DNA from: Glycocaulis albus | Lineage (GTDB): Bacteria > Pseudomonadota > Alphaproteobacteria > Caulobacterales > Maricaulaceae | NCBI RefSeq assembly: GCF_014639075.1 | Contig: NZ_BMFS01000005.1 | Coordinates: forward strand, 124,001-188,000 | Length of the DNA: 64,000 nt | Direction: 5' to 3' | In this document: positions 17,249 to 27,804 of the stretch, one piece after another | Position numbering within the stretch: the first letter of the stretch is position 1 | Layout of the letters: every line of letters starts with the position of its first letter | Position numbers and translations under genes: made by a program | Notes under the pieces: model-generated | Told to the model about the DNA's origin: nothing | The model's database searches: none | The model's input: the letters and a program-made list of their open reading frames with translations, nothing else

Positions 17249-18654
17249 GCGGGCCTTTATGGACAGCGGCAGAAGCCGCCGCGGCAACCGGAGGCCGCCT
17301 GGTTGGCGGGGATGGCTGGCAGGCATCGGGCGTCTCCATCGACACACGCACGATGGAGAGAGGTGATCTTTTTGTTGCTCTTGCAGACCAGCGCGACGGA
17401 CATGATTTCGTGCCGTCCGCCGAAACGGCAGGGGCCGCCGCCTCCATCGTTTCTCGTGAGGATGCCGGTACGGGCCCACGTCTCGTCGTGCCGGACGTGC
17501 TTGAAGCGTTGCAGCGCCTGGGCGTCGCGGCGCGTGAGCGCAGCCCGGCTGTGCGCGTTGGTGTGACCGGCTCGGTCGGCAAGACGTCGGTGAAGGAGGC
17601 CATCGCGGCCGTGTTCCGCGCCTCCGGCCCGGCGCACTGGAGCGTGAAGTCGTACAATAATCACTGGGGCGTGCCGCTGACCCTGTCGCGCATGCCGCAG
17701 GATACCGCGCGCGGTGTATTCGAGATGGGCATGAACCATGCCGGGGAGATCGCGGCGCTGACCACGCAGGTCCAGCCGCATATTGCCCTGATTACCCGCA
17801 TCGCGCCCGCGCATCTGGAAAATCTGGGTTCCATGGAAGCCATAGCCGATGCCAAGGCGGAGATATTCGCCGGGCTGGCCGGCGATGGCGTTGCCATCAT
17901 CCCGGCCGATTGCGAGTTCGCATCCCGGCTGGCCGGGCGGGTGAATGAGAGCAGTGCTGCTTTCCTCTTCGAGTTTGGCAGGGCTCGCCACTCCGCTGTG
18001 CGAATCCTCTCCTGGGAGCAGGCAGCGACATCCGGGCGCGGGCGTTTCGATGTGCTGGGCCGCACGGTAGACATTTCCATTCCCGCACCAGGCGAACACC
18101 AGGCCCACAATGCCGCTGCCGTGATGGCCGCGTGCGTGGCTGCTGGCATTGACAGCGCTCAGATTGCCGATGTGCTGGCCGGTCTCGAAGCGCAGGCCGG
18201 GCGCGGCGCGAGCTTCCTCGTGGAACTTGATGGCGGCAGTGCTTGCATCATTGATGACAGCTATAACGCCAATCCGGTTTCCATGGCGTCCGCGATAGCC
18301 ACGCTGGCGCGGCACACGCCCGATGGCAGGGGGCGCCGCATCGCCGTGCTGGGCGAGATGCTGGAGATTGGCGAGAGCGCGCCGGCGCGTCACCGTGAGC
18401 TTGCGGCCACGCTGGTTGATGCCGGTGTGAGCCATGTGATCGGTGCCGGCGCCATGATGGACCATCTGATCCAGGCCCTTCCCTCATCGGTCAGGGGCGA
18501 GATGGCGGCCTCGCCGGCAGACGCCACCGCGCGCTTGTGCGGCGTGCTGCGCCCCGGCGATGTTGTGCTGATCAAAGGTTCGAACGGCTCGGGCGTTCAT
18601 AAAGTAGTCGCAAGTTTGCGAAACGGTGCCGTAAACGCGGTCATCAAGGGCTGA
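17245..18654 (+). CDS. murF: UDP-MurNAc-tripeptide:D-Ala-D-Ala ligase
   Basis: This 469-residue Mur ligase attaches D-Ala-D-Ala to complete the pentapeptide. It has the N-terminal ISIDTR-type recognition segment ([17 protein letters not shown]), the ATP loop [12 protein letters not shown] (about residue 109), the MGMNHAGEI motif and the [11 protein letters not shown] motif (about 334). Typical MurF length is 450-480. It overlaps murE by 4 bp and ends 5 bp before mraY, whose ribosome binding site lies in its last codons. Confidence 0.96.
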   Translation: MSGPLWTAAEAAAATGGRLVGGDGWQASGVSIDTRTMERGDLFVALADQRDGHDFVPSAETAGAAASIVSREDAGTGPRLVVPDVLEALQRLGVAARERSPAVRVGVTGSVGKTSVKEAIAAVFRASGPAHWSVKSYNNHWGVPLTLSRMPQDTARGVFEMGMNHAGEIAALTTQVQPHIALITRIAPAHLENLGSMEAIADAKAEIFAGLAGDGVAIIPADCEFASRLAGRVNESSAAFLFEFGRARHSAVRILSWEQAATSGRGRFDVLGRTVDISIPAPGEHQAHNAAAVMAACVAAGIDSAQIADVLAGLEAQAGRGASFLVELDGGSACIIDDSYNANPVSMASAIATLARHTPDGRGRRIAVLGEMLEIGESAPARHRELAATLVDAGVSHVIGAGAMMDHLIQALPSSVRGEMAASPADATARLCGVLRPGDVVLIKGSNGSGVHKVVASLRNGAVNAVIKG

Positions 18655-18659
18655 TTTTC

Positions 18660-19760
18660 ATGCTTTATTTTCTGCTTTCCCAACTCGCGTCCGACATCGT
18701 TCTGTTCAATGTCGTGAACTATCTGACCTTCCGCACCGGAGCAGGCCTGATCACGGCCTTCGTCGTGGCCATCATTATCGGCAAGCCCTTCATTGGCTGG
18801 CTCAGGACCAAGGGCTCGCAGCCCATCCGGGACGATGGCCCGGAAAACCATGTGCTCACCAAGGCGGGCACCCCCACCATGGGCGGTTTCATCATCCTCA
18901 TCGGCATTCTGGCGGGCACGCTCCTGTGGGCCGACCTGTCAAACCCCTATATCTGGGTCGTGATGCTGGTGACAGCCGGTTTCGGCGCCATCGGCTTTCT
19001 CGATGACTGGCGCAAGGTGACCAAGCGCTCGTCGGCGGGGATTTCCGGCAAGATGAAACTCGCCCTGCAATCCATTGTCGCGCTCGTCGCGGTGTTCTGG
19101 ATGACGGAGCTTCTCTCTTCCGCACCGAACGTGCCGGACGGGTTTGCCACCTCCATAGCCGTGCCCTTCTTCAAGGATGTGCTGATACCTCTCAGCTATG
19201 GCTTTTTCCTGTTCGGACTGATCGTGATCGTGGGCGCGTCCAATGCGGTGAATATAACCGACGGGCTTGATGGCCTCGCCATCGTGCCGGTGATGATTGC
19301 AGCCGGCTCGTTCGGCTTCATTGCCTATTTCGTCGGCTCGGCGGTCTACTCCAACTATCTCTTCCTGAATTTCACGCCCGGAACCGGCGAACTGGCTGTG
19401 ATATGCGGGACCATCATCGGAGCCGGGCTCGGGTTTCTCTGGTATAATGCTCCGCCAGCGATGGTGTTCATGGGCGATACCGGTTCGCTTTCGCTTGGCG
19501 GTGCGCTCGGCACCATCGCCGTGGCCGTGAAGCACGAGATCGTACTGGCGATCATTGGCGGGCTGTTCGTGCTCGAAGCACTGTCGGTGATGATCCAGGT
19601 CGCCAGCTTCAAGCTGACGGGCAAGCGGGTATTCCGCATGGCGCCCATCCACCACCATTTCGAGAAAATGGGCTGGGCGGAGCCAACCATTGTCATCCGC
19701 TTCTGGATCATAGCGGTTGTGCTTGCGCTTATCGGTCTGTCCACACTCAAGCTGAGGTAG
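18660..19760 (+). CDS. mraY: Phospho-MurNAc-pentapeptide translocase (lipid I synthase)
   Basis: This 366-residue polytopic membrane enzyme has about ten helices and transfers phospho-MurNAc-pentapeptide to undecaprenyl phosphate. Conserved blocks are KAGTPTMGG (about residue 69), FLDDWRKV (about 117), [13 protein letters not shown] (about 196) and [12 protein letters not shown] (about 272), with [11 protein letters not shown] near the end. The Asp residues in the first DD and NxTDGLDG motifs are the catalytic and metal-binding ones in the family. AAGGG within the murF end serves as ribosome binding site. Confidence 0.97.
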   Translation: MLYFLLSQLASDIVLFNVVNYLTFRTGAGLITAFVVAIIIGKPFIGWLRTKGSQPIRDDGPENHVLTKAGTPTMGGFIILIGILAGTLLWADLSNPYIWVVMLVTAGFGAIGFLDDWRKVTKRSSAGISGKMKLALQSIVALVAVFWMTELLSSAPNVPDGFATSIAVPFFKDVLIPLSYGFFLFGLIVIVGASNAVNITDGLDGLAIVPVMIAAGSFGFIAYFVGSAVYSNYLFLNFTPGTGELAVICGTIIGAGLGFLWYNAPPAMVFMGDTGSLSLGGALGTIAVAVKHEIVLAIIGGLFVLEALSVMIQVASFKLTGKRVFRMAPIHHHFEKMGWAEPTIVIRFWIIAVVLALIGLSTLKLR

Positions 19761-19770
19761 CTGTCCACTC

Positions 19771-21183
19771 ATGATCCCGGTAACCGCCTACAAGGGACGC
19801 CGCGTGGCGGTATTCGGCCTTGGCCGCACCGGGATCAACGCTGCGCGCGCGCTTCTTGCCGGCGGAGCGCAGGTCTCCGCCTGGGATGACAACGCGGCGG
19901 CACGCGAGGCGGCGATTGCGGCCGGACTGGCGCTTGATGATCTCAACCGGCGTGACTGGGGCGACATGGCAGCCCTCATACTGTCACCGGGCATTCCGCT
20001 TACCCATCCGGCTCCGCATCGCATGGTGTCTCTGGCGCGGGCGGTTGGCGCGCCGGTCATCGGGGATGTGGAGCTCTTCGCCCAGGCTATTGCCGATACG
20101 CCCGGTGTCACGGTGATCGGCATTACCGGGACGAACGGCAAGTCGACCACAACGGCGCTTATAGGCCACATACTGAAATCCGCCGGCCGCGATGTGCGCG
20201 TGGGCGGCAATATCGGCGACGCCGTGCTCGGACTGGAGCCGCCGCGCCCCGGCGCGATCTACGTGCTGGAGCTGTCTTCCTATCAGCTCGATCTGATCGA
20301 GAGCCTGCGCTGCCGGGTAGCGGTGTTCCTGAACCTGACGCCGGACCATATCGACCGCCATGGCGACATGGAGGGTTACCGCGCTGCCAAGGAGCGCATT
20401 TTTGCCCATCAGCGCGAAGGCGATACGGCAATCGTCGGGGTTGATGATGAACCCAGCCGCAGCGTGTGTACGCGCCTGAGGGCAAGGGCCGGACTCAATG
20501 TTGTGCCGGTGTCCAGCCAGCGCCTGGTCTCGTTCGGCGTCTACGCGCTTGCCGGCAAGCTGTACGATGACACGTCAAAGGACGGTGCCCGCACGGTGAT
20601 GGAACTGCATCGTGCACAGGCGCTTCCCGGCGTGCACAACGCACAGAACGCGGCGGCGGCCTATGCAGCGGTGCGCGCGCTTGGTGTGAGCATTACCGAT
20701 GCCGTAGCCGGAATTGCCAGCTTTCCCGGCCTTCCCCACCGTCAGGAACGTGTGGGCGAGGCTGGCTCCCTGCTCTTCATCAACGATTCCAAGGCCACCA
20801 ATGCTGAAGCCGCCGCCCAGGCGCTGGCCTGCTATCATGATATTTTCTGGATTGCGGGCGGGCAGGCGAAGTCTGGCGGGATTGAAAGCCTGCAGCCCTT
20901 CTTCCGGCGTATCCGCAAGGCCTATCTGATCGGTCAGGATGCGGACCTGCTCCGCAAACAGCTTGGCAGCGCGGTGCCTTGCGACATGTCCGGCACGCTT
21001 GAGCGTGCCTTGCAGAACGCCGCCATGGATGCGGCAGATAGCGGCTATCGCCGTCCGGTCGTCCTTCTGTCGCCAGCGTGCGCCTCGTTCGACCAGTTCA
21101 AGAGCTATGAGCATCGCGGCGACACATTCCGCGCCCTGGTAAAGGATCTGCTGGAGCGCGCTGCCAAGGGAGACGCAGCATGA
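19771..21183 (+). CDS. murD: UDP-MurNAc-L-Ala:D-glutamate ligase
   Basis: This 470-residue cytoplasmic ligase adds D-Glu, the second stem residue. The Rossmann-like N-terminus reads VAVFGLGRTGINAA, the ATP loop is GITGTNGKSTTTAL (about residue 116), and LELSSYQLD (about 168) and NDSKATNAEAA (about 332) are typical MurD blocks. The C-terminal LSPACASFDQFKSYEHRG is a strong MurD hallmark. It follows mraY after 10 bp and overlaps ftsW by 4 bp. Confidence 0.96.
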   Translation: MIPVTAYKGRRVAVFGLGRTGINAARALLAGGAQVSAWDDNAAAREAAIAAGLALDDLNRRDWGDMAALILSPGIPLTHPAPHRMVSLARAVGAPVIGDVELFAQAIADTPGVTVIGITGTNGKSTTTALIGHILKSAGRDVRVGGNIGDAVLGLEPPRPGAIYVLELSSYQLDLIESLRCRVAVFLNLTPDHIDRHGDMEGYRAAKERIFAHQREGDTAIVGVDDEPSRSVCTRLRARAGLNVVPVSSQRLVSFGVYALAGKLYDDTSKDGARTVMELHRAQALPGVHNAQNAAAAYAAVRALGVSITDAVAGIASFPGLPHRQERVGEAGSLLFINDSKATNAEAAAQALACYHDIFWIAGGQAKSGGIESLQPFFRRIRKAYLIGQDADLLRKQLGSAVPCDMSGTLERALQNAAMDAADSGYRRPVVLLSPACASFDQFKSYEHRGDTFRALVKDLLERAAKGDAA

Positions 21184-22328
21184 ACGCAGCAAGCCGCAGC
21201 GGACTGGCGCGCGTCTGGCTGGGGCTGGACCGGACCTTGCTGTTTACCGTGGCGGGACTGATGATCGTGGGCGTCACGCTGTCGATGGCGGCCAGCCCCA
21301 GCGCGGCCGAGCGCATCAGCCCGGGTGATCCCTTCTACTATCTCTACCGGCACATCTTCTTCGCCGTGCTGTCGGTGATCCTGATGCTGGGAATAGCCGC
21401 GCTCAGCCCGCGCGGTGCGCGCCGCCTTGCCGGCCTCGCGCTGGTGGGCAGTTTTCTGGCACTTATCGCCGTCGCCGTGATGGGTCACGAGGTGAACGGG
21501 GCGACGCGCTGGTTGCGCTTTGGCAGTTTCTCACTGCAGCCGTCCGAGTTTTTCAAGCCGGCCTTCATCGTGATAACCGCCTGGTTGTTCTCCGAGGAAA
21601 GCAAGGGTGCGCCGGTACCGGGCAGGCTGGTCGCGGCAGGCATTTATGTGCTGGCGATCTGCTTCCTCATCAGTCAGCCTGATTTCGGTCAGTCCATCCT
21701 GCTGACCGGTATATTTGCCGCCATGCTCTGGGCTGCGGGCCTGTCCTTTCTCCACACGGCGCTTCTGGGCAGCGTGGCGCTGGGCGGGGCGGCCGGCGCG
21801 TATTTCTTCCTTGGCCATGTGCGTGACCGGGTGGCGGCATTCCTCGCCCCGTCATCCTCCAGCGGTCCGACGCAGACCGAAATGGCCGTGGACGCGATTA
21901 CACGCGGCGGATTTACCGGCGTCGGGCCGGGCGAGGGCGAGATCAAGCGCTATCTGCCCGAGGCCCATACCGATTTCGTATTTTCTGTCGCGGCAGAGGA
22001 ATTTGGGCTGGTCGCCTCGCTGGCCATTATCGGTCTTTTTGCCATTCTCTTTGCGCGCGCCTGGTCGCGCTCCATGCGCCTGTCGGATAATTTCGCCCAG
22101 CTCGCCGTGGCAGGCCTTGCCCTGATGTTTGGCGGTCAGGCGCTCATCAACATACTGGTCAATCTGGAACTGGCGCCCGCCAAGGGCATGACCCTGCCCT
22201 TCGTCTCCTATGGGGGGTCATCCATGCTATCTCTGGCATTTGCTGCCGGCCTATTGCTGGCGCTGACCAAGCGGACGCCGGGCGCTTACCTGCCCGAGCG
22301 CAGCAGCATGCGGCTGGTGCCGGCATGA
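21180..22328 (+). CDS. ftsW: Septal peptidoglycan polymerase FtsW
   Basis: This 382-residue SEDS-family glycosyltransferase has about ten membrane helices and polymerises lipid II at the septum together with FtsI. The family's key region reads NGATRWLRFGSFSLQPSEFFKP (shortened; about residues 105-126), and the C-terminal block is GMTLPFVSYGGSSML (about 337). It overlaps murD and murG by 4 bp each, so it is coupled to both. Its position in dcw distinguishes it from RodA. Confidence 0.96.
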   Translation: MNAASRSGLARVWLGLDRTLLFTVAGLMIVGVTLSMAASPSAAERISPGDPFYYLYRHIFFAVLSVILMLGIAALSPRGARRLAGLALVGSFLALIAVAVMGHEVNGATRWLRFGSFSLQPSEFFKPAFIVITAWLFSEESKGAPVPGRLVAAGIYVLAICFLISQPDFGQSILLTGIFAAMLWAAGLSFLHTALLGSVALGGAAGAYFFLGHVRDRVAAFLAPSSSSGPTQTEMAVDAITRGGFTGVGPGEGEIKRYLPEAHTDFVFSVAAEEFGLVASLAIIGLFAILFARAWSRSMRLSDNFAQLAVAGLALMFGGQALINILVNLELAPAKGMTLPFVSYGGSSMLSLAFAAGLLLALTKRTPGAYLPERSSMRLVPA

Positions 22329-23422
22329 GCGGCCCCCGTCTTCTCATCGCGGCGGGCGGCACGGGCGGGCACATCTTCCCCGCACGCGCCGTGGCGGAAA
22401 CCCTGCAGGCGGCAGGCTGGCGAATACGCCTCGTCACGGACCAGCGCGGCATGCGTCACGCTGCGAACTTTCCCGGTGAGGGTGTGGATCAGATCGAGGC
22501 AGCGACACCGTTTGTAAAAAACCCCGCCCGCGCGGCGGGCAATACGGTAAAGCTCGCGCGCGGCTTTGCCAGCACCGGGCGGATCGTCACGAAATTCCAG
22601 CCAGACCTGGTCGCCGGCTTCGGCGGCTATCCCGCCTTTCCGGCTCTCGCACACGCCCAGCTCAAGCGCATACCCTTTGTCATTCATGAGCAGAACTCCG
22701 TGCTTGGCCGTGTAAACCGCGTCTTTGCCAACAAGGCCTTTGCCGTCGCCTCCGGATTTGACCGGCTGGACCGCCTGCCCGGCAAGGCCCGCCATGTCGT
22801 CACCGGCAACCCGGTGCGCGGCGCGATCCTCGCTGGCGGACGCACACCCTACGCCGCGCCCGACGCCGATGGACCGATCCGCCTGTTGGTGATCGGTGGA
22901 TCGTTGGGTGCGCGCATCCTCTCTGTGGGCGTGCCCGAAGCCATAGCCGGTCTGCCTGATGGCTTGCGCGCGCGCCTTGACGTTACCCAGCAGACCCGCG
23001 CCGAGCAGATCGAGGCCTCGCGCCGCATCTATGCCGGCGCGGGGGTAAAGGCGCATTGCGAACCCTTCTTCGAGGATATGGGCCCGCTATACGCCGCAGC
23101 GCATCTGGTGATTTCGCGTTCTGGCGCGTCGAGCGTATCGGAGATCGCGGCGCTGGGGCGGCCGTCCCTGCTTGTCCCGCTGGAGATCGCCGCAGACGAC
23201 CATCAGCGGGCCAACGCGCTGGGGCTGGGGCACGCCGGTGGTGCACAGATCATCACCGAGGACGAGATCGCTGCAGGCGCGCTGCGGGCGCGGCTTGAAA
23301 CCCTGCTGGCCGATGGCGAAGCTCTCGCTTCCATGGCCGAAGCAGCCCTTCAGGCGGGCAAGCCGGACGCGCACCTGCGTCTGGCATCGCTCCTGCAGGA
23401 GGCGGCGGACGCACGCACCTGA
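22325..23422 (+). CDS. murG: Undecaprenyl-PP-MurNAc-pentapeptide GlcNAc transferase (lipid II synthase)
   Basis: This 365-residue GT-B glycosyltransferase works on the inner face of the cytoplasmic membrane. It starts with the glycine-rich [12 protein letters not shown] loop (about residues 9-20), and contains [11 protein letters not shown] (about 99), [12 protein letters not shown] (about 120) and GGSLGAR (about 193). A later [22 protein letters not shown] block (about 260) binds UDP-GlcNAc. ATGA overlap with ftsW; a 25-bp gap to murC. Confidence 0.96.
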   Translation: MSGPRLLIAAGGTGGHIFPARAVAETLQAAGWRIRLVTDQRGMRHAANFPGEGVDQIEAATPFVKNPARAAGNTVKLARGFASTGRIVTKFQPDLVAGFGGYPAFPALAHAQLKRIPFVIHEQNSVLGRVNRVFANKAFAVASGFDRLDRLPGKARHVVTGNPVRGAILAGGRTPYAAPDADGPIRLLVIGGSLGARILSVGVPEAIAGLPDGLRARLDVTQQTRAEQIEASRRIYAGAGVKAHCEPFFEDMGPLYAAAHLVISRSGASSVSEIAALGRPSLLVPLEIAADDHQRANALGLGHAGGAQIITEDEIAAGALRARLETLLADGEALASMAEAALQAGKPDAHLRLASLLQEAADART

Positions 23423-23447
23423 CATTTGTTTTTCAAGGACAGTATTC

Positions 23448-24857
23448 ATGGCTCCGATTGACCTGCCTGCCGCTACCGGCCCGGTACATTTCGTCGGTAT
23501 TGGCGGTATCGGCATGAGCGGCATTGCCGAGGTGATGCTCAATCTGGGCTACCGGGTCTCGGGCTCCGACCTGAAAGACAGTGCCAATGTGGAGCGGCTG
23601 CGAGCCAAGGGCGCGGTCGTGCATATCGGCCATAAGGGCGAAAACGTGGAAGGGGCGGGCGCACTCGTCGTTTCCTCGGCGGTGAAGCGCGACAATCCCG
23701 AATTGGTGGCGGCGCGTGCGAAGCGCGTTCCGGTCGTGCGCCGCGCCGAAATGCTGGCCGAGCTGATGCGCCTGAAATACGCCGTGGCCGTCGGCGGCAC
23801 GCATGGCAAGACCACGACCACCTCCCTCATCGCTGCGCTGATGGATGCGGCAGGCTTTGACCCGACTGTCATCAATGGCGGCATCATTTCTGCCTATGGA
23901 TCGAATGCCAAGATGGGCGAAGGCGAGTGGATGGTGGTGGAGGCCGATGAGAGCGACGGCTCCTTCCTGAAGCTCCGTGGCACTGTCGCGCTCATCACCA
24001 ATATCGACCCTGAACACATGGAGCATTACGGCGATTTCGATGCGCTGCGGGATGCCTTCGCCCAGTTCGTCGAGAACCTGCCCTTTTATGGCTTTGCAGC
24101 GTTGTGTACCGATCATCCGGAAGTGCAGGCGCTCGCCGCCCGCATCGAGGACCGGCGCATCATCACCTATGGTTTCAACCCCCAGGCCGATGTGCGCTGT
24201 GTGAATTTGCGCACCAGCCCCGAAGGCGCTGTGTTTGATATCGTCTTCCAGCCGCCGGGCGCAGAGCGCCTGGCATGGAAGGACATCTCCCTGCCCATGA
24301 TGGGCGAGCACAACGTGCAGAACACGACCGGGGCGATAGCCGTCACACAGGCGCTGGGCTGTACGCAAGATGCGGCGCGCGAGGCGCTGGGCGGGTTTGC
24401 CGGGGTGAAGCGGCGCTTCACGATTACCGGCGCGACCAAGGGGGTAACGGTGGTTGACGATTATGGTCACCACCCGGTCGAGATCGCCGCTGTTCTGAAG
24501 GCCGCGCGCCAGCGGGCCGGGGAAGGCCGGGTCATCGCCGTTGTCCAGCCGCACCGCTATACGCGCCTGAATGATCTCTTCGAGGAGTTTTGCACCTGCT
24601 TCAACGATGCTGACAGCGTGCTCGTCACGGACGTCTACTCGGCCGGTGAAAGCCCTATAGAAGGCGCAGATCAGGCTTCACTGATTGCCGGCCTGCAGGC
24701 CCATGGCCACCGCGATGCCTCGGCCACCGCGCGCGACAGCCTTCCCGGTGACCTCAAGCCCCGCGTGAAGGCGGGCGATCTGGTGGTCTGCCTTGGCGCT
24801 GGCGACATCACGGCCTGGGCAGCAGAACTGCCGGGACGGCTGGAGCAGGTGTTGTGA
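23448..24857 (+). CDS. murC: UDP-N-acetylmuramate:L-alanine ligase
   Basis: This 469-residue enzyme catalyses the first amino acid addition of the stem peptide. It has the N-terminal [16 protein letters not shown] motif (about residue 14), the ATP loop [13 protein letters not shown] (about 115), [11 protein letters not shown] (about 164) and [10 protein letters not shown] (about 341). ATG 23448 is preceded by AAGGA at about 23435; the frame stays open upstream inside murG, but those residues are not MurC-like. After the stop comes a block of palindromic repeats that separates it from murB. Confidence 0.96.
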   Translation: MAPIDLPAATGPVHFVGIGGIGMSGIAEVMLNLGYRVSGSDLKDSANVERLRAKGAVVHIGHKGENVEGAGALVVSSAVKRDNPELVAARAKRVPVVRRAEMLAELMRLKYAVAVGGTHGKTTTTSLIAALMDAAGFDPTVINGGIISAYGSNAKMGEGEWMVVEADESDGSFLKLRGTVALITNIDPEHMEHYGDFDALRDAFAQFVENLPFYGFAALCTDHPEVQALAARIEDRRIITYGFNPQADVRCVNLRTSPEGAVFDIVFQPPGAERLAWKDISLPMMGEHNVQNTTGAIAVTQALGCTQDAAREALGGFAGVKRRFTITGATKGVTVVDDYGHHPVEIAAVLKAARQRAGEGRVIAVVQPHRYTRLNDLFEEFCTCFNDADSVLVTDVYSAGESPIEGADQASLIAGLQAHGHRDASATARDSLPGDLKPRVKAGDLVVCLGAGDITAWAAELPGRLEQVL

Positions 24858-24876
24858 GGGGTCACAGCCCTTTCCT

Positions 24877-24963
24877 TCGTCATTCCAGAAGCGCCGTGAG
24901 CCGCTATCTGGACCCCATTCATTGTTTGAAAACGGTGGGTTCCGGCTTTCGCCGGAATGACGA
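24877..24963. repeat. Inverted-repeat intergenic element (TCGTCATTCC type), copy 1
   Basis: TCGTCATTCC at 24877-24886 is repeated in inverted form as GGAATGACGA at 24954-24963. The inner arm carries a CCGGCTTTCGCCGG hairpin. It belongs to the same family as the copies at 36845 and 41748, which share the CGTCATTCC/GGAATGACG ends. It lies in the murC-murB gap. Confidence 0.65.
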
Positions 24964-24975
24964 GAGGTGGGGTGC

Positions 24976-25032
24976 ATACTCCCTCATCCTGAAGGCGAGC
25001 GAAGCGAAGCGTCTCGAAGGACGAGGGAGTAT
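24976..25032. repeat. Palindromic repeat (CCCTCATCCTGA...GTCTCGAAGGACGAGGG type) in the murB leader
   Basis: Perfect 10-bp outer arms ATACTCCCTC (24976-24985) and GAGGGAGTAT (25023-25032) flank a GC-rich core ending in GCGTCTCGAAGGACGAGGG. Two related copies lie at 57424 and 57479. The right arm holds GAGGGAG, which is placed 6 nt before the murB ATG and is the only visible ribosome binding site for it. Confidence 0.75.
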
Positions 25033-25035
25033 GAC

Positions 25036-25971
25036 ATGACCTTCCCCTCGCTCCTTCCCCAGCTTCCGCAGGTGCGCGGGCAGTACATAGAGAACGCGCC
25101 GCTGTCTGACATTACCTGGCTGCGTGTCGGCGGCCCGGCGCAGGTGCTTTATCTGCCTGCCGATGAGGCTGATCTTGCGCGTTTTCTGGCGGAAACGCCC
25201 GAAGATATTCCTGTCCATGTGCTGGGTGCCGGCTCGAACACGCTTGTAAGGGATCGCGGCGTGCCGGGCGTGGTGATCCGCCTGACACCGGCTTTTGCGC
25301 GCGCGCAAGTCCTTGAGGGCAACCGCATCCGCATCGGTACGGCGCTGCTGGACAAGATGGCTGCCAAGGCCGCGGCCAAGGCAGGCATTGCGGGGCTGGA
25401 GTTTTATGTCGGCGTGCCGGGCACGATTGGCGGCGCGATCCGCATGAATGCGGGCTGCTACGGCTCGGAGACGAAGGATGTACTGGTGGAGGCGATTGCC
25501 CTCGACCGCCGCGGCCGCCGCCTGATCGTGATGCCGGACGAGCTGGGCCACGCCTACCGGCACTGCGCCGCGCCCGAAGACTGGATATTCACCGAGGCGG
25601 TGTTTGAAGGCCGCGCGGATGAGCCGGCCGCCATCCTGACGCGCATGGACGAGATCACGAGAAGGCGCTCCGAGACCCAGCCGATCCGCGAGAAAACCTC
25701 CGGCTCCACCTTCAAGAACCCGGATCAGAAACAGAGCAAGGGCCGCTCGGCCTGGCAGCTGGTCGAGGCCGTCGGCGGGCGCGGACGGCGAAAGGGCGGC
25801 GCACGCTTTTCCGAGATGCACGCCAATTTCCTCATCAATGATGGCACGGCCAGCGCGGCAGATCTGGAAGGCCTTGTGGAGGACATCCGCGCCGAGATCG
25901 CCGCACGCGAGGGCGTGGATATGCACTGGGAGGTCAAACGGATTGGCCTGCCTGACGGAGACAATTCATGA
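25036..25971 (+). CDS. murB: UDP-N-acetylenolpyruvoylglucosamine reductase
   Basis: This 311-residue FAD- and NADPH-dependent enzyme reduces the enolpyruvyl group to make UDP-MurNAc. It shows [16 protein letters not shown] (about residue 23), the FAD-binding [11 protein letters not shown] (about 68), the [21 protein letters not shown] block (shortened, about 128) and GSTFKNP (about 223), which carries the catalytic Ser. ATG 25036 is chosen over an upstream ATG at 24967 because the extra residues would be encoded by the palindromic repeat. It overlaps ddl by 4 bp. Confidence 0.95.
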   Translation: MTFPSLLPQLPQVRGQYIENAPLSDITWLRVGGPAQVLYLPADEADLARFLAETPEDIPVHVLGAGSNTLVRDRGVPGVVIRLTPAFARAQVLEGNRIRIGTALLDKMAAKAAAKAGIAGLEFYVGVPGTIGGAIRMNAGCYGSETKDVLVEAIALDRRGRRLIVMPDELGHAYRHCAAPEDWIFTEAVFEGRADEPAAILTRMDEITRRRSETQPIREKTSGSTFKNPDQKQSKGRSAWQLVEAVGGRGRRKGGARFSEMHANFLINDGTASAADLEGLVEDIRAEIAAREGVDMHWEVKRIGLPDGDNS

Positions 25972-26885
25972 GCAAGCGTATCGCCCTGCTTCAAGGCGGG
26001 CTCAGCCCGGAGCGTGATGTCTCGCTGGTTTCGGGGCGCGAGTGCGCCAGAGGGCTGCGGGCCAGGGGCCATGAGGTCACCGCGATTGATCCGGCACAGG
26101 AAAGCTGGATCGACGAGCTCAAAGCGCTCAAGCCCGACCTGGTTTTCAACGCGCTCCATGGCTTCTGGGGCGAGGACGGGCGGGTGCAGGGCGTGCTGGA
26201 ATACTTGCGCATCCCTTACACCCATTCGGGGGTTCTGGCGTCGGCACTGGCCATGGACAAGCAGAAGGCCAAGGCGGTTCTGCGGCTTGCGGGCCTTAAC
26301 TGTCCGGACGGGCTGATTGCCAGCCGGTTCGATGCCGCCCGCGAACATCTCATGCCCGCGCCCTATGTCGCCAAGCCGAACGATCAGGGCTCGTCAGTGG
26401 GGGTGCTGATCGTGCGGGAAGGCGCAAACCGTCCACCTGCAGAGCTGGCGGCTGACAGCTGGCCGTATGGCGATGACATTCTCATCGAGCGCTTCATCCC
26501 GGGCCGGGAGCTGACCGTGGCCGTGATGGGTGAGCGCGCCCTGACCGTGACCGAGATCGTGCCGAAGACAGCCTTTTATGACTATGAGGCGAAATACGCC
26601 GATGGCGGATCGGTACACCGTCTTCCCGCTGACATTCCGGCCCATGTCTTTGATGAAGCGATGGAAGCGGCCATCACCGCCCACCGGGAACTGGGTTGCA
26701 GGGGGCTGACCCGGTCCGATTTCCGCTGGGACGAGGACGGCGATGGCAAGCTTTGGTTACTCGAAATTAATACCCAGCCGGGCATGACTCCCACATCGCT
26801 TGCGCCCGAACAGGCTGCGCATTGCGGTATCGGATTTCCCGACCTTGTCGAATGGATAGCGGAGGATGCCAGTTGTCAGAGGTGA
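25968..26885 (+). CDS. ddl: D-alanine:D-alanine ligase
   Basis: This 305-residue ATP-grasp ligase makes the dipeptide used by MurF. It has [18 protein letters not shown] at the N-terminus, [16 protein letters not shown] (about residue 59), [16 protein letters not shown] (about 83), [13 protein letters not shown] (about 128) and the metal-binding [13 protein letters not shown] (about 266). It starts in an ATGA overlap with murB. Its 3' end overlaps ftsQ by 13 bp if the TTG start of ftsQ is right. Confidence 0.96.
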   Translation: MSKRIALLQGGLSPERDVSLVSGRECARGLRARGHEVTAIDPAQESWIDELKALKPDLVFNALHGFWGEDGRVQGVLEYLRIPYTHSGVLASALAMDKQKAKAVLRLAGLNCPDGLIASRFDAAREHLMPAPYVAKPNDQGSSVGVLIVREGANRPPAELAADSWPYGDDILIERFIPGRELTVAVMGERALTVTEIVPKTAFYDYEAKYADGGSVHRLPADIPAHVFDEAMEAAITAHRELGCRGLTRSDFRWDEDGDGKLWLLEINTQPGMTPTSLAPEQAAHCGIGFPDLVEWIAEDASCQR

Positions 26886-27799
26886 GGCGCTCGAGAACAG
26901 CTCCCACCCGTGCCGGACGATCCGGCGCAACGGGCCCGAAAACGCGTAAACCCCCAGCCTCCATCCCCCAGCGGCCGATTGCGAACTGGGCGAGCGCCCA
27001 GTTGCGCACCGCGCGCTATCGCACGGTCAATGCGCTGCGTCTGGGCTTCCTTGCGGTCGCCGGGCTGACGGGTCTGGCGGTCATCGGGCTTGCCATGACC
27101 GGCGGGCTGGGACCGGCGGGCGATGGCCTGCGCACGGCGTTTGCCGGCCATCTCACCCGCTCGGGTTATGTTGTGCGTGCGGTCGACGTGGTGGGCGCGC
27201 GCGACGTGACACCGGCCGAGATTGCACAGGCCATCGGCGCGCGCCCGGGCCGCGGACTGATCGATATTGATCCTGGGGAGGCCCGCGCCGCCATCGAGGC
27301 CATGAGCCGGGTGGAAAGAGCGCAGGTCATACGCCTGTGGCCGGACCGGATCAGCGTGATCATCACCGAGCGCGCGCCTTATGCGCTCTGGCAGAATGAC
27401 GGCGTTCACTATGTCATCGACCGGCGGGGTATCGTGCTGGCCGGGGAGAACCCGTCAGACCACGCCGCGCTGCCACGCCTTGTGGGTGCCGGTGCAAACG
27501 AGGCGGCTGAGGAAATTATTACCGTGCTCGCCCGCCAGCCCGAACTCGCCAGCCTTGTCACCCATGCGGTCCGGGTGGGTGAGCGGCGCTGGAATCTGCG
27601 CCTGCAGTCGGGCAGCGACATTCTCCTGCCTGAAACAGGTGTCGCCAGTGCAGTGGCACTCATCGCTGCCCTGCACGCGGACCAGCGTGTACTGGAGCTT
27701 GATGCCCAGTCCTTTGACTTGCGCGGCGAAGGGGAAATGGCAATTCGCGCCTGGCCGGAACGTGCCGGGGGCGCTTCGGCCCGTGAGCGGGGAGCCTGA
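26873..27799 (+). CDS. ftsQ: Cell division protein FtsQ
   Basis: This protein of about 308 residues has a basic, Pro/Arg-rich cytoplasmic N-terminus (about 50 residues) and one membrane helix (about 55-75). A POTRA domain follows ([22 protein letters not shown], shortened) and then the FtsQ/DivIB domain with [20 protein letters not shown]. FtsQ scaffolds FtsB and FtsL in the periplasm. TTG 26873 is preceded by AGCGGAGGA with 7-nt spacing, the best signal in the area; ATG 26822 has none. The start remains a judgement. Confidence 0.88.
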   Translation: MSEVRRSRTAPTRAGRSGATGPKTRKPPASIPQRPIANWASAQLRTARYRTVNALRLGFLAVAGLTGLAVIGLAMTGGLGPAGDGLRTAFAGHLTRSGYVVRAVDVVGARDVTPAEIAQAIGARPGRGLIDIDPGEARAAIEAMSRVERAQVIRLWPDRISVIITERAPYALWQNDGVHYVIDRRGIVLAGENPSDHAALPRLVGAGANEAAEEIITVLARQPELASLVTHAVRVGERRWNLRLQSGSDILLPETGVASAVALIAALHADQRVLELDAQSFDLRGEGEMAIRAWPERAGGASARERGA

Positions 27800-27804
27800 C
27801 CTTC

